Assembly: GCF_000247815.1 (NCBI RefSeq)
Contig: NC_021685.1
Span: 14,702,318-14,766,317 of the forward strand
DNA: 64,000 nt
Origin: Ficedula albicollis
Taxonomy: Eukaryota; Chordata; Aves; Passeriformes; Muscicapidae
Reading direction: 5' to 3'
This document shows, piece after piece, positions 1 to 13,775 of the stretch (position 1 is the stretch's first letter; the number at the start of each line of letters is the position of its first letter). The translations under genes were made by a program, and so were the position numbers. Under the pieces are notes generated by a model, which was given only the letters and a program-made list of their open reading frames with translations, had not been told where the DNA came from and did no database searches.

Positions 1-1631
1 ATAGTTTGTTAAAATAAAACCCATCCTCAGCTGGATATCCAGTGCTTAACAGTGATTTTATAGCACATGTAGATGTTGATGAATTTAGTTGACAAAAACT
101 GACTGAGGATACATTCTAAAGTCTATTGGAATTCTAGCTTCTACCTTTATTTTTGCCAGTGGTAACTAAGAGTAAATATACTACAAATATAAGATGGAGA
201 AAGCACTCTGTTTTCAAGCATTGCTAGGATATGTAAGAATAACACAAACAGTATTTTCAGACAATTAGGCAAGTTGCTCCTGCACAAATCAGGAATATAA
301 CACAGTCTTGTACAATCAGAGGGCCCAGTAAATTCTGTTCAATCCCTTCAGCAAAAGAAATCTTTCGCCAGGTAGTTAGTGGGGAGAAAGTGACAGCAGT
401 ACCAATGTCAGTGTGGCCATGTTATATCTGAATACAGATTTAAATGTCTGCAGCTTGAAACTGAGTTTCAGTTCTCTGTATGGCAACTGAACTCCTTTCC
501 TCTTTCCTCTCCCACCTCCAGTACTTGAAGCCTGTTCTCTTCAGCTCGAATCCTCACATTGCCCAGGGAAGCAGGGATGGCTCCTGTCACAATGCCACAC
601 CTGGAGCTGCTCCTTCCCTCAGATCCCTGCTCAGAGCCCCAGGGAATGGTGACACGTAAGAAGCTGATAGAAAGCAAATGGTGCTACTTCAGCACTTCAA
701 AGAAGTGCCTCAGGTCAAGAGTTCTGGCAGTGGAGAGATGATTCTTAACAATCCAGGCTCTGATGAGGCAAGCAGAACCCCTTTCTGCCCTCTGCATTTA
801 GCACTGTGGCCTTGGTTTTTGTACACAACACAGAGACCAGTACTCCACTGTTTGAAACAATTAATTGCACATCACCTTTCTTTTCTAGATATAAAAAATT
901 TGGTTCTTTGTTGTCGCCCTGCAAAATATCCACAAGTTTTCCATTGGTTTGATTCATAGGCATAGACCTAAATTATTCAAAGAAAAAAAATTGTTGTAGC
1001 AAACGAAACAGTTCAGCCCATACACACTTCTATCAAAACAAACAAAAAAAAAATCGCATAAAGTAAACCCACAAAATGAAATAAGCCCCCACACAAGAAA
1101 GTAGACTACTTGTAAAAACACCAATTCAATGTGTATCTGAAACTTCTGATTAACTTATAGCAACACTAAAGCAGTATTTGTGGCATACAGTGCTCTGATT
1201 TCAGATTAGATGCCAGCAGAATAAATCTGGGCACCAAGTCTGACAGTCACAACATTTTAGAAGCTTTTCACATGCTCATTACTCCACTAGAGATCTGACA
1301 CAGCACTGACACGTTGTCATGGCCTACTAAGCAGAAGATAGGGAGGGCGGGGGGCTTGCAGGAGGCCTTGTCTTTTTCTCCCAGAAAGGAAGTGGCAGAA
1401 AGAGGCAGGTTTTCATAAAACTCAGGCTTATGTAAAACTACATTTGTTCAAAAGTGGAGTGATGCATGGGTTCAGAACCCCTCAGGGAAATCATCATTAC
1501 AGAGGTGAGATGTGCACTGACATCTAAAAATAACACAGCTTTGGTGTCAGAGGCAGCCCCTCTTTCTGAAATCTGCCCCTGCTTTGACTTCAAGAGAAAA
1601 TATTCAGATCCTCAAAGACCTCTCTCCTGAG
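1..1631. other. AT-rich sequence, no recognised gene
   Basis: No recognisable coding region, RNA gene or mobile element. The short open frames at about 468-963 overlap on both strands and have no protein-like pattern. If the candidate minus-strand terminal exon at 1632-1719 is real, this stretch would be its 3' untranslated region. A TTTATT at about 145 would then be a minus-strand AATAAA poly(A) signal, but that is inference. Confidence 0.5.
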
Positions 1632-1719
1632 TTAAAGAAAATCTCCATTATCATTTGGCAGCAAGAGATTTGACATTCTCTCTGCGTGTTCCTGCTGCTG
1701 GAGGGCACGAACATTAGAC
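1632..1719 (-). CDS. Weak candidate 3'-terminal coding exon
   Basis: On the minus strand a good 3' splice acceptor (a TTTTGCTTGCAG tract ending at 1720) is followed by one base and then 28 open codons and a TAA stop at 1634-1632. The encoded tail is polar and protein-like: a QQQ run, then EHAERMSNLLLPNDNG, then a short acidic end. Such a 3' terminal exon would leave the upstream exons at higher coordinates, perhaps outside the window, because I could not chain it convincingly to another exon here. I do not recognise the protein. A 28-codon open frame behind an AG arises by chance fairly often, so this is a suggestion only. Comparison with other birds' proteomes or RNA-seq would settle it. Confidence 0.18.
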
Positions 1720-3039
1720 CTGCAAGCAAAACACACGTGTGTAGAAAGGCAGTAACAAAAAGTGCGCTGAGGGGAAAAGTTGTATTTTTAACAAGTATCC
1801 CATGACCTATTTTGATATATCAATGAAAAGTTTTATTTAAAAGTTGGGGTGGGGGAAGCCATTCCTATCTCAAAATCCCTGCAAGGTATCCAACCTCATT
1901 GCTTGTTTCAAAGGATAACTGGTAAGCATTAAAAGGCAGAAAGTATTATCAGAGCAATGACCTCTCTGATGCTTTATAGATTCAAAACAAAGCAGCTTTG
2001 TTGATATGATTTTAAAGAGCTCTCAGAGGCACAAAATGCAGTTGCTGTAGGAATAAATAGCAGACATTCCTTTGAGAACAACAGATGGCATCCAAGGTGA
2101 CTTATCTCCCAAACAGGTAAGCGCTCACTTTCACTTATTTGTAAATAGCCATCATTTATTTATCCTGGTCTGTTCAGCAGGTCCCAGTGATGTCTCCTGC
2201 ACCAATGACTGAAAAAAACAGATGACAAAAATAAAATGCAAAAGTGCAAATTTAACTTCTTTTGCCCCTCAACATATCTGAGACCTGAAGTGCTACATAA
2301 AGAAATCTGTGAAAATAAAAAGTAATGGTACTCTAGATAAAAATTATGCATTCCAGTAGATTCTGAATACAGCATAGGGGAATCCTAATGTCCTTTCTTT
2401 CCTGCTGAGATTCTAGTATAAAAAGAATTTACCTCACTAGAACATCTGGCTAAAAACAAGTCTTGTAAGTAGCCTGGATATCAAGAATGAGCATAAGCAG
2501 CTTAAGTGGAGATGCACAGCTGCAAGTTGCTTATTAAAATGCTTTATCATTCATTAAGTCCCAATGGCAGAATCAGGGGAGCTGGAAGGAGCTGGAAGAC
2601 CTTCCAGGCTTTTCTTAGAAAGTGGTTCACAATCAGTGTTAGAGGCAATTCAATTGAAGTGAAATCGTGTTTTAACTGCAATAGGAAAAAAAAAATAAAA
2701 TAATATAAAAAAGAAAAACAAGAAAAAGAAAACCAAAAAAAACCAAAACCAGACCTCCCAAGCAGACACATCCCAGACTGCTGCTCAGCTCCTCAGGTAG
2801 GACTCCAGAATGGTTTTAACTATAGAAGCAGAAAATGTCCACATTAGCACTGCAGTTTGGATCAGCAGGGTCCTTGGAAAGCAAACCCCTGCAGGACACC
2901 TGGTCCTGCAGCACTGTCATGAGAGGTCCTTCCTGAGGATGCTGAGGAGAAGCTGCTCCCTGACACCAGCCAAGCACACTTGGCTACTAGATTGCATTTG
3001 GTCTATACAACCAGAGCAAAAGTAGTTTAAAGCAAGCTC
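1720..3039. other. No recognised gene; A-rich tract
   Basis: AT-rich sequence. An A-rich low-complexity run lies at 2686-2750, interrupted by T, G and CC. A strong minus-strand acceptor-like site sits at about 2212, but nothing nearby supports an exon beyond a short chance open frame. Confidence 0.5.
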
Positions 3040-3134
3040 CTCCCTACTCCTGCCAAGTCCTTTCTGCTCGAGATCTGATCCTGCCGCTCCCTACTCCTGC
3101 CAAGTCCTTTCTGCTCGACAGATCTGATCCTGCC
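3040..3134. repeat. Tandem duplication, 47-bp unit, 2 copies
   Basis: 3040-3086 is repeated at 3087-3134. The copies are identical except for a 2-bp AC insertion in the second, turning CTCGAGATC into CTCGACAGATC. The unit is C/T-rich and resembles nothing I recognise. Confidence 0.9.
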
Positions 3135-4224
3135 AGAACCAAGTTTGTAATGAAGAGAAGGACTGGTGGTGTTGAGGGCTTGATGTGAGGTAACACAAGA
3201 CATCCTTCAGCAGATAAATATTGTCCTCACAACAATGCCCCAACGAGCAGCAGAGCATTCAGAGATGTGTCACCATCAGCATCCAGTCATCAGCAGCTGG
3301 TGATCAACTCCTCAACATCAGGCAGCAGCTGATGGCAGGATGACACTTCTCTGAAATCTTTACAGCTCTCCTCTCAGCTTTTTGTACAATTTCTGAACAG
3401 GGAAGGACTAGAAAAGTGCTTATGAACAAAAGAAGCAATGACAGAAAAGTCTGGCTTTTCCTTAACAAATTGTTAAAGAGAACTGAAAAATGCTCATACT
3501 TTACCAACATGAAGATGTATTTTGGTGATAAGTTTCCATACTGCAGACAACACCTTCTACCCTCCCTCCCAAAATGTTGTTCATGAAATATTAGCATTCA
3601 AATTCACCTGTCAAAATGATTGTTGATGTAGTATAGAAAGGCTATATTATCATCAGCTCTTCAGTTTGGCTCAGAGCAATCTTGATTCAGATATTTACAT
3701 AACCAAAGATTATGACATCTTTTCCAGCCCTTTTGATGTGTCTGTCAGCAAGATGTCAATCAGATTAATTCTAGCTAGATTCTTTCCTAATACCCAAGAA
3801 TAGCTGTAAGGCGTGAAGCAGTCATTTTACCAAGGAGAAAGTTTGTTTTCCAAAAAAGACCCCTGACAAATCATTTCACATTTGAAACGTGAAAACACAT
3901 TTACACAAGAATGAAAAATGTGTGCTTTATTATCCTTGAGGCCCAGGATGTAGTGAAGGCAAGCATGAGCACTGGTAGAGCTATCTTTAAGAACATCTTT
4001 AAAGTACTAAAATATCTCTTATAACTTATACCAAATATCTTATTGTTTTATTGCTAGTCCGTGTGATATAGCGAAAGATGCAAACTGGGGAAACCCATAT
4101 GCTAAAGGACATAGAATTGGCCAGTATTCAGGCAGATCTTGCAAAGCTGAACTATTTCTATCATCAGATAGTGTTGAGACTTGTCAAAGTTCACAGGTTA
4201 CACAACTTAAATTTCCACAGAACT
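3135..4224. other. No recognised feature
   Basis: AT-rich single-copy-looking sequence. A 97-codon minus-strand open frame (3304-3597) has no recognisable domain and is taken as chance. Confidence 0.5.
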
Positions 4225-4338
4225 CCCCCTTACCCCCCAAACCTTACCTTTATTTTGCTTAACATTCTCCTTCCATCACAGCCCCCTTACCCCCCAAACC
4301 TTACCTTTATTTTTCTTAACATTCTCCTTCCACCACAG
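4225..4338. repeat. Tandem duplication, 57-bp unit, 2 copies
   Basis: 4225-4281 and 4282-4338 differ at two positions (G/T and T/C). Each unit ends in a pyrimidine-rich tract and CAG (CTCCTTCCATCACAG and CTCCTTCCACCACAG), so a plus-strand splice-acceptor-like sequence is duplicated. The copies lie inside a 107-codon open frame (4078-4401), whose repeated peptide reflects only the DNA repeat. Confidence 0.9.
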
Positions 4339-7300
4339 TTAAGAAGATTGGGACAGAGCTTGCTGACATCAATGAAAACTCTTCTAACTTTTGGCAGTTG
4401 ATTCAGGTGACAAAATGGGCAAAGCCACTTGTTCTTTGTTAACATTTAGGCTGCTTTTTGCAATTGTTGAGTAAGTGAAACGACATGGTAACAGACAGGA
4501 AAGTTCTCATAAAGGTCAATATCCAAGCACAGAACAAATTGAGGTACAGTAGTTCTCTACTAAGACCTTACAGTACACAATATAAAAGGTCTTTAGAGAA
4601 TATGTTTCTATATAAATTGGTGTTGGAGGAGAGACAAGATTGAATAGATTATAGAAAAATGACCAAAAGGACAGAATAAAGGACCAGACATAAAGAGAAG
4701 AAATGCAGTGAAAGAAGGGTTGGCATCTTACACATTAGCAAGAGGAAATCTGGACAATCAAAAGCAATGCAGCAGATGAACTAACAAAGGGCTAGATCCA
4801 AACCCCAAACTAAGGCTCTAGAAGAGACGAAATGAAGCACCAAATATCTCATGAGAACTTCTCAAGCCTTTCATTCACCTCTTGCTGCTGATGGATGAGT
4901 AAATTGGGTGCTTTTTACTATCAATGGCTGGATATCACAGACTAGTGCTAAAAGTGAATTTGACTTACATTCTCATAGCTGAGCTTTACAATCCCAAATA
5001 TTTTACATTTCCCAGATTGTTTGGCAAACTTCATGTTCTTTCAGAAAACATGTGTCCTGTTTTTCTGACATCTCTCAGTGCCAGGAAGAGGTTACTGAGC
5101 TATAATATATCAGATACAGGACATCTGCTGACCTTATTTGCTTGTCCCTCGATAAATTATCATAGTAGAGAGAAAACTCATAGTCTCTACAAAGGCCCAA
5201 GTTAAATATTGTCTCAAGCATTCTTGCCCTCAGAATACAGTAACTACCGTCATTTCCAATCACCTGTTGGCTCAACTGTGAGATTTTAATCCTCCTCTGT
5301 AATTTTAAAGCTTTTTTCTCCATTGTGCAGCACCTGACATTATATGAATCATACAGATGAAAGACAAAGGTATCTGACTGATATTAAATGCTGTCACTCA
5401 GCTGGGGCTGGGTGGATGCCAACTGGTCAAATTCTCCAAAATCTTTGAACAGATGCTGTGGATATTCCAGTTTTATTTCAATTTCACACTCTTCCTATCT
5501 ATGCTGACAGCTGGTTTTGACAGTCTGCTCTCTTCTTCTCAGCTCTCGTGTCAATCTCAGATGCATAATATCTGGTTTGGATCTTAAACAATAGTGATCA
5601 GATCAGGTAGAAGAGGAAGCATGGTGGCAATAAAAAATAAGATACTTCAGTAACCTTTCAAATTCTAGCCACTTCAGCTAAAAGCAAATTTACAGGAACT
5701 CATCCAGCAAGCCAAAAATTATTCAGAAGAGAAGAGTAGGAATTTTATCAAAGCTTGAGGATATCTTGTTGGTTTTGTGAGGTTTTTTAAAATCACATTA
5801 ATATTAATTTCCATGAAAGAGTTTCACTGAACCATTCTATCTTCACAGTCTCAGTACTTAGAAGGGTCAACAGGTTACTGTTATATCACCTTATCCTTGG
5901 CAGTTCTCTATGAAAAGGCTCTGTACACTGCAAGTCATTTGATGCAATTTAGCCATCATTAAAATAATGAAGGCCCTTGCCTTTGTAAATCATTTTAACG
6001 TAGGTTAAATATCAAATAAATAATCAGAAGGAAGAGATCAGGCCCCATCCCATTTAAGCATGCCAAGGAGTGCTGTATGCTGTCACCAGTGAAACCCAGC
6101 CCTACATAAACACTGCTGTCCTCCACAGCAGGGACAGGAGTAATATCAGAAATGCATTTTTGCCATCTGTTAATTAATTCACACAAACAAGAACTGAAGA
6201 TGTAGGTTTTTTTCCAGAAATGCTGGCTGTACATTAAAAAAGGTAGCCTCTACAATCCTCACATCCATAATTAAGGTTGTGGGTAGACTGAAGAAAAGAA
6301 TTCCACTTGCAGAAAAGCTCAACAGATGGTATTGTGTATTAAAGTAGAACCATGTGAAAACTTTTTGAACAAATGGCAGATGTGTCTGTCAACCCTCTCC
6401 TGTGCCATTAAAGATTGGCATTTAAGCTGTTATTCAGACTCCCAGAATTTCACAAAGTCCTCTGAAGCTTGTGTTGGCTAAGGATCCTTGCAGGCTCAGA
6501 GATAACCAGCCAGGGGGAGAAAAAAAAAAAAAGTGTTGGACTTGCACATATAAAGGTTGGTCTCCTTATCCAGTCCCACTCTCAGCTCCTTACCAAAGCC
6601 TCTCTTTGAGTACACAGAAGAAACTGAACTTCAGGCAACACTGAATGTCTGACCATTATGACAATTTTTTGGGTTTTCTTCCTGTAAGACTGGATGAACT
6701 CCACAGTTTAACCAGCAAGGGGTAACTCTGATTCAATATACACTGTCTTCTATCTGGACTCTTCTGCAGTGGTTTTACTTAATTAGAGCTCATGAAAAGT
6801 ATTCAGGCGAGAGACAGGGCAGTACAAAAGATCAAGGTATCAAAGGTTCACAAGAGGATATTTTAAGGATCTGCATTCTACTACATGGCATGTAGATTTT
6901 CTCAGATGGCACCTGTTGGTAATACACCCTTTTTTAAACAGACATTATTTTTGCATGGGACAAAGAGTGAACTTGGTTACATCATAGTCTGTGCAATCTG
7001 GGACCACTGCAAGTTCATGTCTCTGAATATATGCACTTCATGTGCACAGACCTTCTCCTAAGTGACTACGCCTGCTACTATTGAAGTGAGGCAGGAGGTT
7101 TCCCATTCATATAGCAAAATTAGAGGTGCCTATTCACAGAACCAGGTAGAACAAAAAATTTTGCTCAGCTACAAGAAAAAACATTGCTTAAATACACATA
7201 ATATGAAGGACAATCTGTTCTACTTTGAAGAGCTTAGATAATTTTATTTTTAGGAATACCTTTGAAAGACTCAAATCCTCCCTAAGCAGCAATTGCCCAA

Positions 7301-10300
7301 AGCAATAAAACACATCAATATTTCCATGATAAAAAATCCATAGTTAGCTGTTAAGGAAGCTTATTCTTAACTTAGGCTTATCTCAGGCTTTTGTTTACCC
7401 AGAACACACGAGCTGTCTTCCCCAGGGAAGAACAGAGTGCCTGATAGACAGTTCTGATTAGCAAGGAATCAAAGCCTGTCTCACACTCTAACACTTTAGG
7501 AACCACCCAGTTCCAGCTGACCAGCAATCCAGGCTCCAATTCTACACCATCCCAGAGATTTTCTAAGAGTCACTTCCATTCTAATGAATTCTCTTAATAA
7601 GAGAATTGCCTCATCAAAAATGAGAAAGGGCCCTTAGAGCCAGCATGTGTTCAAAATGCTTGTTCATGCTGGTTTTAAGAATTTTTATCCAAATTCAGTG
7701 TCAAAGGGGAAAACTTGTCTGATGCTTGAGAGGCAGAACACATGACCATCACATCAGCTGCTTAAACCCAAGGAATCCCATTTTAGACATCAGGATGTGC
7801 AAGACCCAGCCAGGGACAGGAGTCACAGCTCCATGCAACAAATACACCTGAAAGGCAACTGCAGCCCACGGAACATCCAGAGGAAAAAACCAAACACACA
7901 ACTGTCCTCCCCTCACCCTCAGACCTGGTGTATTTTGGGGGCACACAGGTACACTGACTGCTCTTTGTGTAGCCCTCTGCAAAAGTAAATCCCTTTATCA
8001 AAGATTAATGGATTCCTCAACTCCACAAGCAGAGTTTAAGCCAAGAGCCCTTTGCACTGATAACATGTTCTGCATCTTCTGAACTATTGGCAGACAATTG
8101 CTGCAAATTTCTCCTACTTTAGTGCATCTTCCCACTTCCATGTACTCATTGGAGATTAAATTCTAAACTTGCAGAACTAATTTCTTTAATGCAGCTTTTT
8201 CTCTTCAGTTTCGCATACAATACTTTTTTTCTGCTATCAACTCCAGCTACTTTAGGGAAAAGTGTTTAAGCCTGTAGCTAAGTGAACTGCTTTTCTAAAG
8301 AGTTAATTCTGCACAGATTCCTGCTTTCTCAGCAGGTTGCAAAAAAATGGATGCACAAATGTGCCTGTAAATATAGATTAAAACATTGACATCACATCCA
8401 TATCTTATAGTGGAGATATGGAGTTTACACTTTTGCTTGTGCTGCACAGACTGTATCACTGAATAAGAGAAAACCTTTTGTTGCTTTTATAGTTTAAGTT
8501 AGTCACAAAGCAAATAACAGGTAAGTGCACAAACCCAAAGATCACACACAGCAAAATTAGTCTGCATTGACTTAAAAGGGTTTGGGTTGTTTACACTAAA
8601 GCAAGTCTTTAAGTAAACACACAGGATCAATTCACTGCTCTAAATGAAGATCCAAAACTAACCAGGAACACAGCAATTTCAGAAATAAACTACTGTACTT
8701 TCAGCTCTGCTTTTGTGCTTTGGGGTTTGGTTTTGTTTGTTCTTAAACAGAGCAGACAAAATGCTAGAAAATACACTGAGAACACCTTCAACTTCACCAC
8801 GTTCCTGCAGCTCCAGCAGCACTGCTGTGCACTGAATACTCAGGTACAAGAGATGGTACAACATTAACTACTGTTAGTGAGATAATTGTTAAGTACAGAA
8901 AATAAGTAATTTCAACCAGTATATACTCAAAGCAATTTCTTTTTGTCATTGACCTTAAAAATTTTTGCTTTATCCTGGATGATATCAGGGCATAAAAATC
9001 AAATTATAAAAGAATTAAATACTGATTGCTAACTAAGAGCAAGGGAAGTATTTCCTGGAATGCACATGGCGTGGCTGATAGATGTTATTAAACCTTGCAG
9101 TTTGTCTCTATTTACATTTTGGGTTTTTTTCCTTAGAAGGAATGGATTAACTTGGTAGTATCTATTGCTTAAAAAGCCACATCAGGGCTTTTTTGATCCC
9201 TGAAGATCAAATGCTGAGAGACACTAAAACAGTGGCAAATACAGCATAGACAGAGCTGTTCTTATCCAAAGAATTTAAAAAGGCAGCTGAGAATTAAATA
9301 CTTTTTCCACCAAATCAAATCATCAAATCATCAAATCAATTCTGTACTGATGTTCACCATTGACAGGTTCATGTTATATCATCTGGACAGACCTAAATAG
9401 ACTTGACAGGAACACCAGAGAAAAGGAGCCTCTGACAAACAGTGAAGAGCCAACACAGTTCTCTGAGTGAAATCTGCACAGCCACTGCTTGGGTGGGCTG
9501 GAGGATTTTTGGAAGGAGATTACAGTCCTAATGGTTATCAATCTCCTTTCTTTCATTTGTGTTAAACTCACTCCAACAAAAGAACCCAATAAACAAACAA
9601 ACAAAAAGTCTTCTTGCCTCCTACTGGTCAAAATCCCAAGCAGGTGTTGAGGTGAACTTTATTTTCTGAAAAATACTTACATTCCCTTTTCTAAAACACA
9701 TAACATTAAGAAAATTAAGAGTGAAGAATCCACGTCTCTAACTCTTTTACAAAAATGAAGTCCTATCCAACTATTTGTGACATGACTTATCTGCTCAAAT
9801 GGAACTTAAATTGTTACCACCTTTATACCTGTGCAACATGCCACAGTGATGTACTGCACACCGACAGAGTTTGGTTTTGATGCTGTTTTTCATGCTAAAA
9901 CCCACATTACACTGGTTACTGGTCCAGTGAAAAGCATGACTGATTTCCTACTTGGCTTTCCATTAAAGAGAGAAAGTCCCAGCAAATGGCTCTCTTTATC
10001 AGGCCTCCCACTACATGAAAATCAGTGCCTACCCCTGAATTGCTGACAGATGGCTAAACTCTAACTACAAGCTATTAGACCAGGAGGATAAATGCACCAG
10101 AGAGCTGACATGGATTAGATGCAAACTTAACATACCTCCTGATAAAGTTAAAACTTTTAAGAGGAAACATTTGGAGTGACTGAATTCTTATTTTCCTATT
10201 CTTGAATCTTCTGTATTTAATCAGCCCTTGACATACAGTTTAAAGACTTTCTGCTATATGACATAATATCAATCAGGCTGCTTTAGCTGTTTTCATCTTT

Positions 10301-13300
10301 TGGCACCATATCCCTCCTCAGATTGTCTGCATGGACGTGGACTGAAAACAGAAGTCTGACATCGAGAAAAACTGTTTGCAGTAAAACAGATTTTCCTGAT
10401 GATGCAAACAGACCTCAGCTCATATCCAAGATCAACCTGACTTCAGGAGGTTAAAAAAAAATGAAATATTTCCACAAAAATAGAAGCATGCAATTATATT
10501 TTTATATAGTCATTATATTCATGTTCTACTAAACCTCAATTTATGTCATATCAGAATTTACTGCCCCGATCTCATTTACCTGTCAACAGAAGAATATCTT
10601 AAAACCACCACAGAACAGCAAAGACAGACCTAGTCTCATGCAGGTAAATGTAAGAAACATAGAGTGAAGCCTAATAAAGACTTGCAGACCTGCTTCCTGT
10701 CCCCTTCATAAAAGGTGTTATTCTGCCAGGTGGTTTATCCAGACTCCCTCAAGTTTTAATTATCTCTTTACTTAATGAGTACAGTAGCTGATCTATATTT
10801 ATTGCAGTAGCTAGAAGCTAGTGTGAATAAAATATCAGTTCTGTTTGTGATGTGGCAGTTATCTTTGTTTGCAGACTCTTCTAATTACTTCCAGGTCATT
10901 AAGCCCATCTCCAGCAGATATTTTATTGTCATTAGAAAAAGTGTTATAATGACACTAAAAAAGTCAATGAGTACAGGGGGAAAAAAAAAAAGTCAGCAAA
11001 GGTCAGAATAAAGATCTAACCTGTTAATTCAAATCTGGATTACAGGCCCAGAAATCATGCAGATAACTCAGCACATGTCCTGTGAGACACCATGGCAACC
11101 TGGCATGTGCCAGGGCAGAATTTCAGTTTAAAAGATATCACATTAAGCCATTTGTTTTATACTGAGGTTAAATTATAAGAATAGGTAAAATTTCTCATTA
11201 GTTTAAACACTGACTTCCCAATACACAGCATGTGGAGAAAGGAGATATATACACTCAAAAATATATATTCATACACATACACGCATTTATGTACAGAATT
11301 GACAGGGAATAAATTGGCAAAGCTGCCTCTACTTGACCAATGGCAGCACTGAACCAGGTGTAATTTTTTTTCCATTTCACTCCTGAACATTTTTTTAGAG
11401 GTAGAAATCCAAACACATGCATTTGCCATGTCTTCTCCTGTCTCTTTCACAGACACTATTTGCTGAGGCAGAAACCCTGGCTCTAATTGCTTGATCCACT
11501 TGTTCACTGAAAAATTGCCTCCATTACCAACATTTTCTTGTACCAATCCATCCACTCCCCATCCTTTCTTTAGTTGTTTGTTTGTTTGTGATGCATTTTA
11601 AGAAGGTATAGCTGTGGGGATTTCAGCAATAATTAGATTCTGCCACTTCAGCTATCCAGTCAATGTCTGTGATTGTAATTCCAAGAGAAGATTTCCAAAT
11701 GCAACCCAAGAGAACATGTAAGAAAATGCAGTTTAACCTAAACATTCAACTGACCATTTATGCTGATAGTCCTAATTGTTCACAAGTGGACAAAACTATG
11801 CATTAAGATGTCTTTTGGCATTATCCTAAATCAAAGGATGATATGGCTTCAAGAATCATGTTTGTATTTGCAAACTAATTGCATCTCTTCCCTTTTCTTT
11901 CAAAAGTTGATCCTACAATTTAAAAGCCTGCCAAGACATTGTTAGGGAAATACTTCTGTCCTTAAAAACAAAAAGGCATTATTCAGTAGGTACAAAAAAT
12001 GGACCACAGAGCTTCACACTCATTGCGGATTTTCAAAAGGTTTCTGACCTCCCTGGTTAAGTGCATGGTGTCACTTTTCATTCCCTTTTAATTGGGAATG
12101 TGTAGGAATAGTCTGTAAGGGTGAAAACAAAGAGTTAACAGGCATAACTTGCAGCTTTGGAGTTAGAAATAAGGAAGATTTAAATAGCAATGTCTAATAG
12201 AAATTGTACCTGCATGTGATGCCTGATCTCGCAATTGTCAAAACTCATCCCTCAAAGAGGGTACTAGAGAGAAAAGTTCCCTGCCAGTGTTTGCATTTCA
12301 TCTTTAATTTTTTCTTCCAGCCCCTCCCTATTAGGCAGGTGTCACCTTAAGGTTAAGACCATAAACTTTTATCTTTTGATCAAAAAACCTTTCCCAGTAA
12401 TAAATAAGAACCCCAGGCTGCATAGTATGGTCAGCATTTATTTCACTAGGCTTGTTTCCAAGGTATGTTTGTGGTCATTTGCTCTGTTATTCATGTAGGT
12501 TTGGCAGAAAATCATCATGGTACCACAAATCTGCCCTTTCTCTTTCCTAGCCCCCATTCTGTTTAAGTATGTCTTGACATTGGTCCTTCTCTCTCATTCC
12601 TTGGATTGTAGCTCCCTAAAATGCTGCACTGGTAAATGAATGATGGCAGGCACCAGAAACCAAACAAAAACCCAACCCAACAAGCCAGAACAACACAGCT
12701 CCACACAAAAAACAGAATCACCAAGTATCAGATTTCAGAGAATAGAGGATGTGCTCACTTCCCTGCATTAAATATACTGGGTCAGCATGTAACTGTAAAA
12801 TGAGTAGTGTTATTAGAATTTCTGAATCAGCCCTCTCACGTCATCACTAAAGTGATCAGCTCGGGATCACCAATACTTGTGAAGCTGTGGGAAATACTGT
12901 ATATTACTGTACAGTGTGCTAGAAACAAGGTTTCACAGGCTGTCAGGTGAACCACAGGCTGGGAAATACAGAAGGAGCTGCATTGTGGGGTGACTGTCAC
13001 ACAGGTAAAGTCACTGCTGCACTAAGGGATTTGATGTCACTGTTCCACTGGAGCACCATACATTTCACATAGTCTTTTCTTCTCAAAGGCTGAAGGGGGA
13101 TACAGGTACACTGTATCCTGCTCCTCAAAAGCAGCAGCACTCTCACAGCTTTGCTCTTTTGCTCTCCAGCCCCCAAGGCTTTGGGCAGCTCCAGAGCCCT
13201 GACAGACCCCTGTGCAGTTAAAAATCCACCAGCAGCCATTTAAGTCCTTTCTCAACCTTTACCCTGCAGCTTCAGATTTAACTCCAAATCCTCAGAGCAG

Positions 13301-13775
13301 ACTTTATTCCTGGAGACACTTCTTTAGACCTATTTCTTTTCTTTGCAGTACTCCAAGCAGGAACTGCTCAACAGCCTTTTCAGTTTTTCCTTTACTACTG
13401 GAGGTCACTAGAAAAGAATAAATGGTCTCATCACTAGACACTATTTTAGTGTCGCAGACAAAGCAAAATTATTCATAATCATCTAGGTCTACACTGGTCC
13501 TTTCTTTGGCCCAGATACTGAAAGCCCTGTTTTCTATTTTGTAGAGCTGGGAAGGATATTAAAGCATCCTTCAGCTTGGAATGTTTAAATCAACTTAGTT
13601 GCATTTTTGTATTCTGTATGTGTCCAGCCACTTACAGGCTGCGATGGCTATAAATCAAACAGCATCACACCCAATTACACCCCAAAGTAATAATATAAAG
13701 GATGGATACCATATATGTTTAGAATAATCTTAGTAACATTATTAAACATAACACTTCCATGTCCTAATGAGAGAT
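4339..13775. other. Long AT-rich stretch, no recognised gene
   Basis: No domain-bearing open frame, RNA gene or known transposon was recognised in these 9.4 kb. Minor items are a perfect 10-bp inverted repeat with a 1-nt spacer at 7587-7607, short TTTG/CAAA runs at about 9590 and 11575, and an 8-bp CAAATCAT repeat at about 9314-9340. The largest open frames (132 codons at 11157-11555 minus; 85 codons at 9374-9631 minus) look like chance frames. Confidence 0.5.

Noticed and set aside
1339..1355. G-rich run GGGAGGGCGGGGGG as quadruplex
   Set aside because: Only three G-runs separated by loops; does not meet a usual four-run motif.
2160..2213. Strong minus-strand acceptor (CTGTTTTTTTCAG) followed by a short open frame
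   Set aside because: Stops after 18 codons and cannot be joined to another exon; kept only as a note.
3609..3662. Minus-strand open segment ending in GACAG before GTGAAT
   Set aside because: Good donor-like end but no pyrimidine tract at a usable acceptor; short open stretches like this are common by chance.
11157..11555. 132-codon minus-strand open frame
   Set aside because: No family recognised; ends in aromatic and hydrophobic residues coded by AT-rich repeats such as TATATATTCATAC.
12228..12270. Apparent minus-strand exon ending CATCACATGCAG before GTACAA
   Set aside because: With the only good upstream acceptor (about 12272) all three frames contain a stop.
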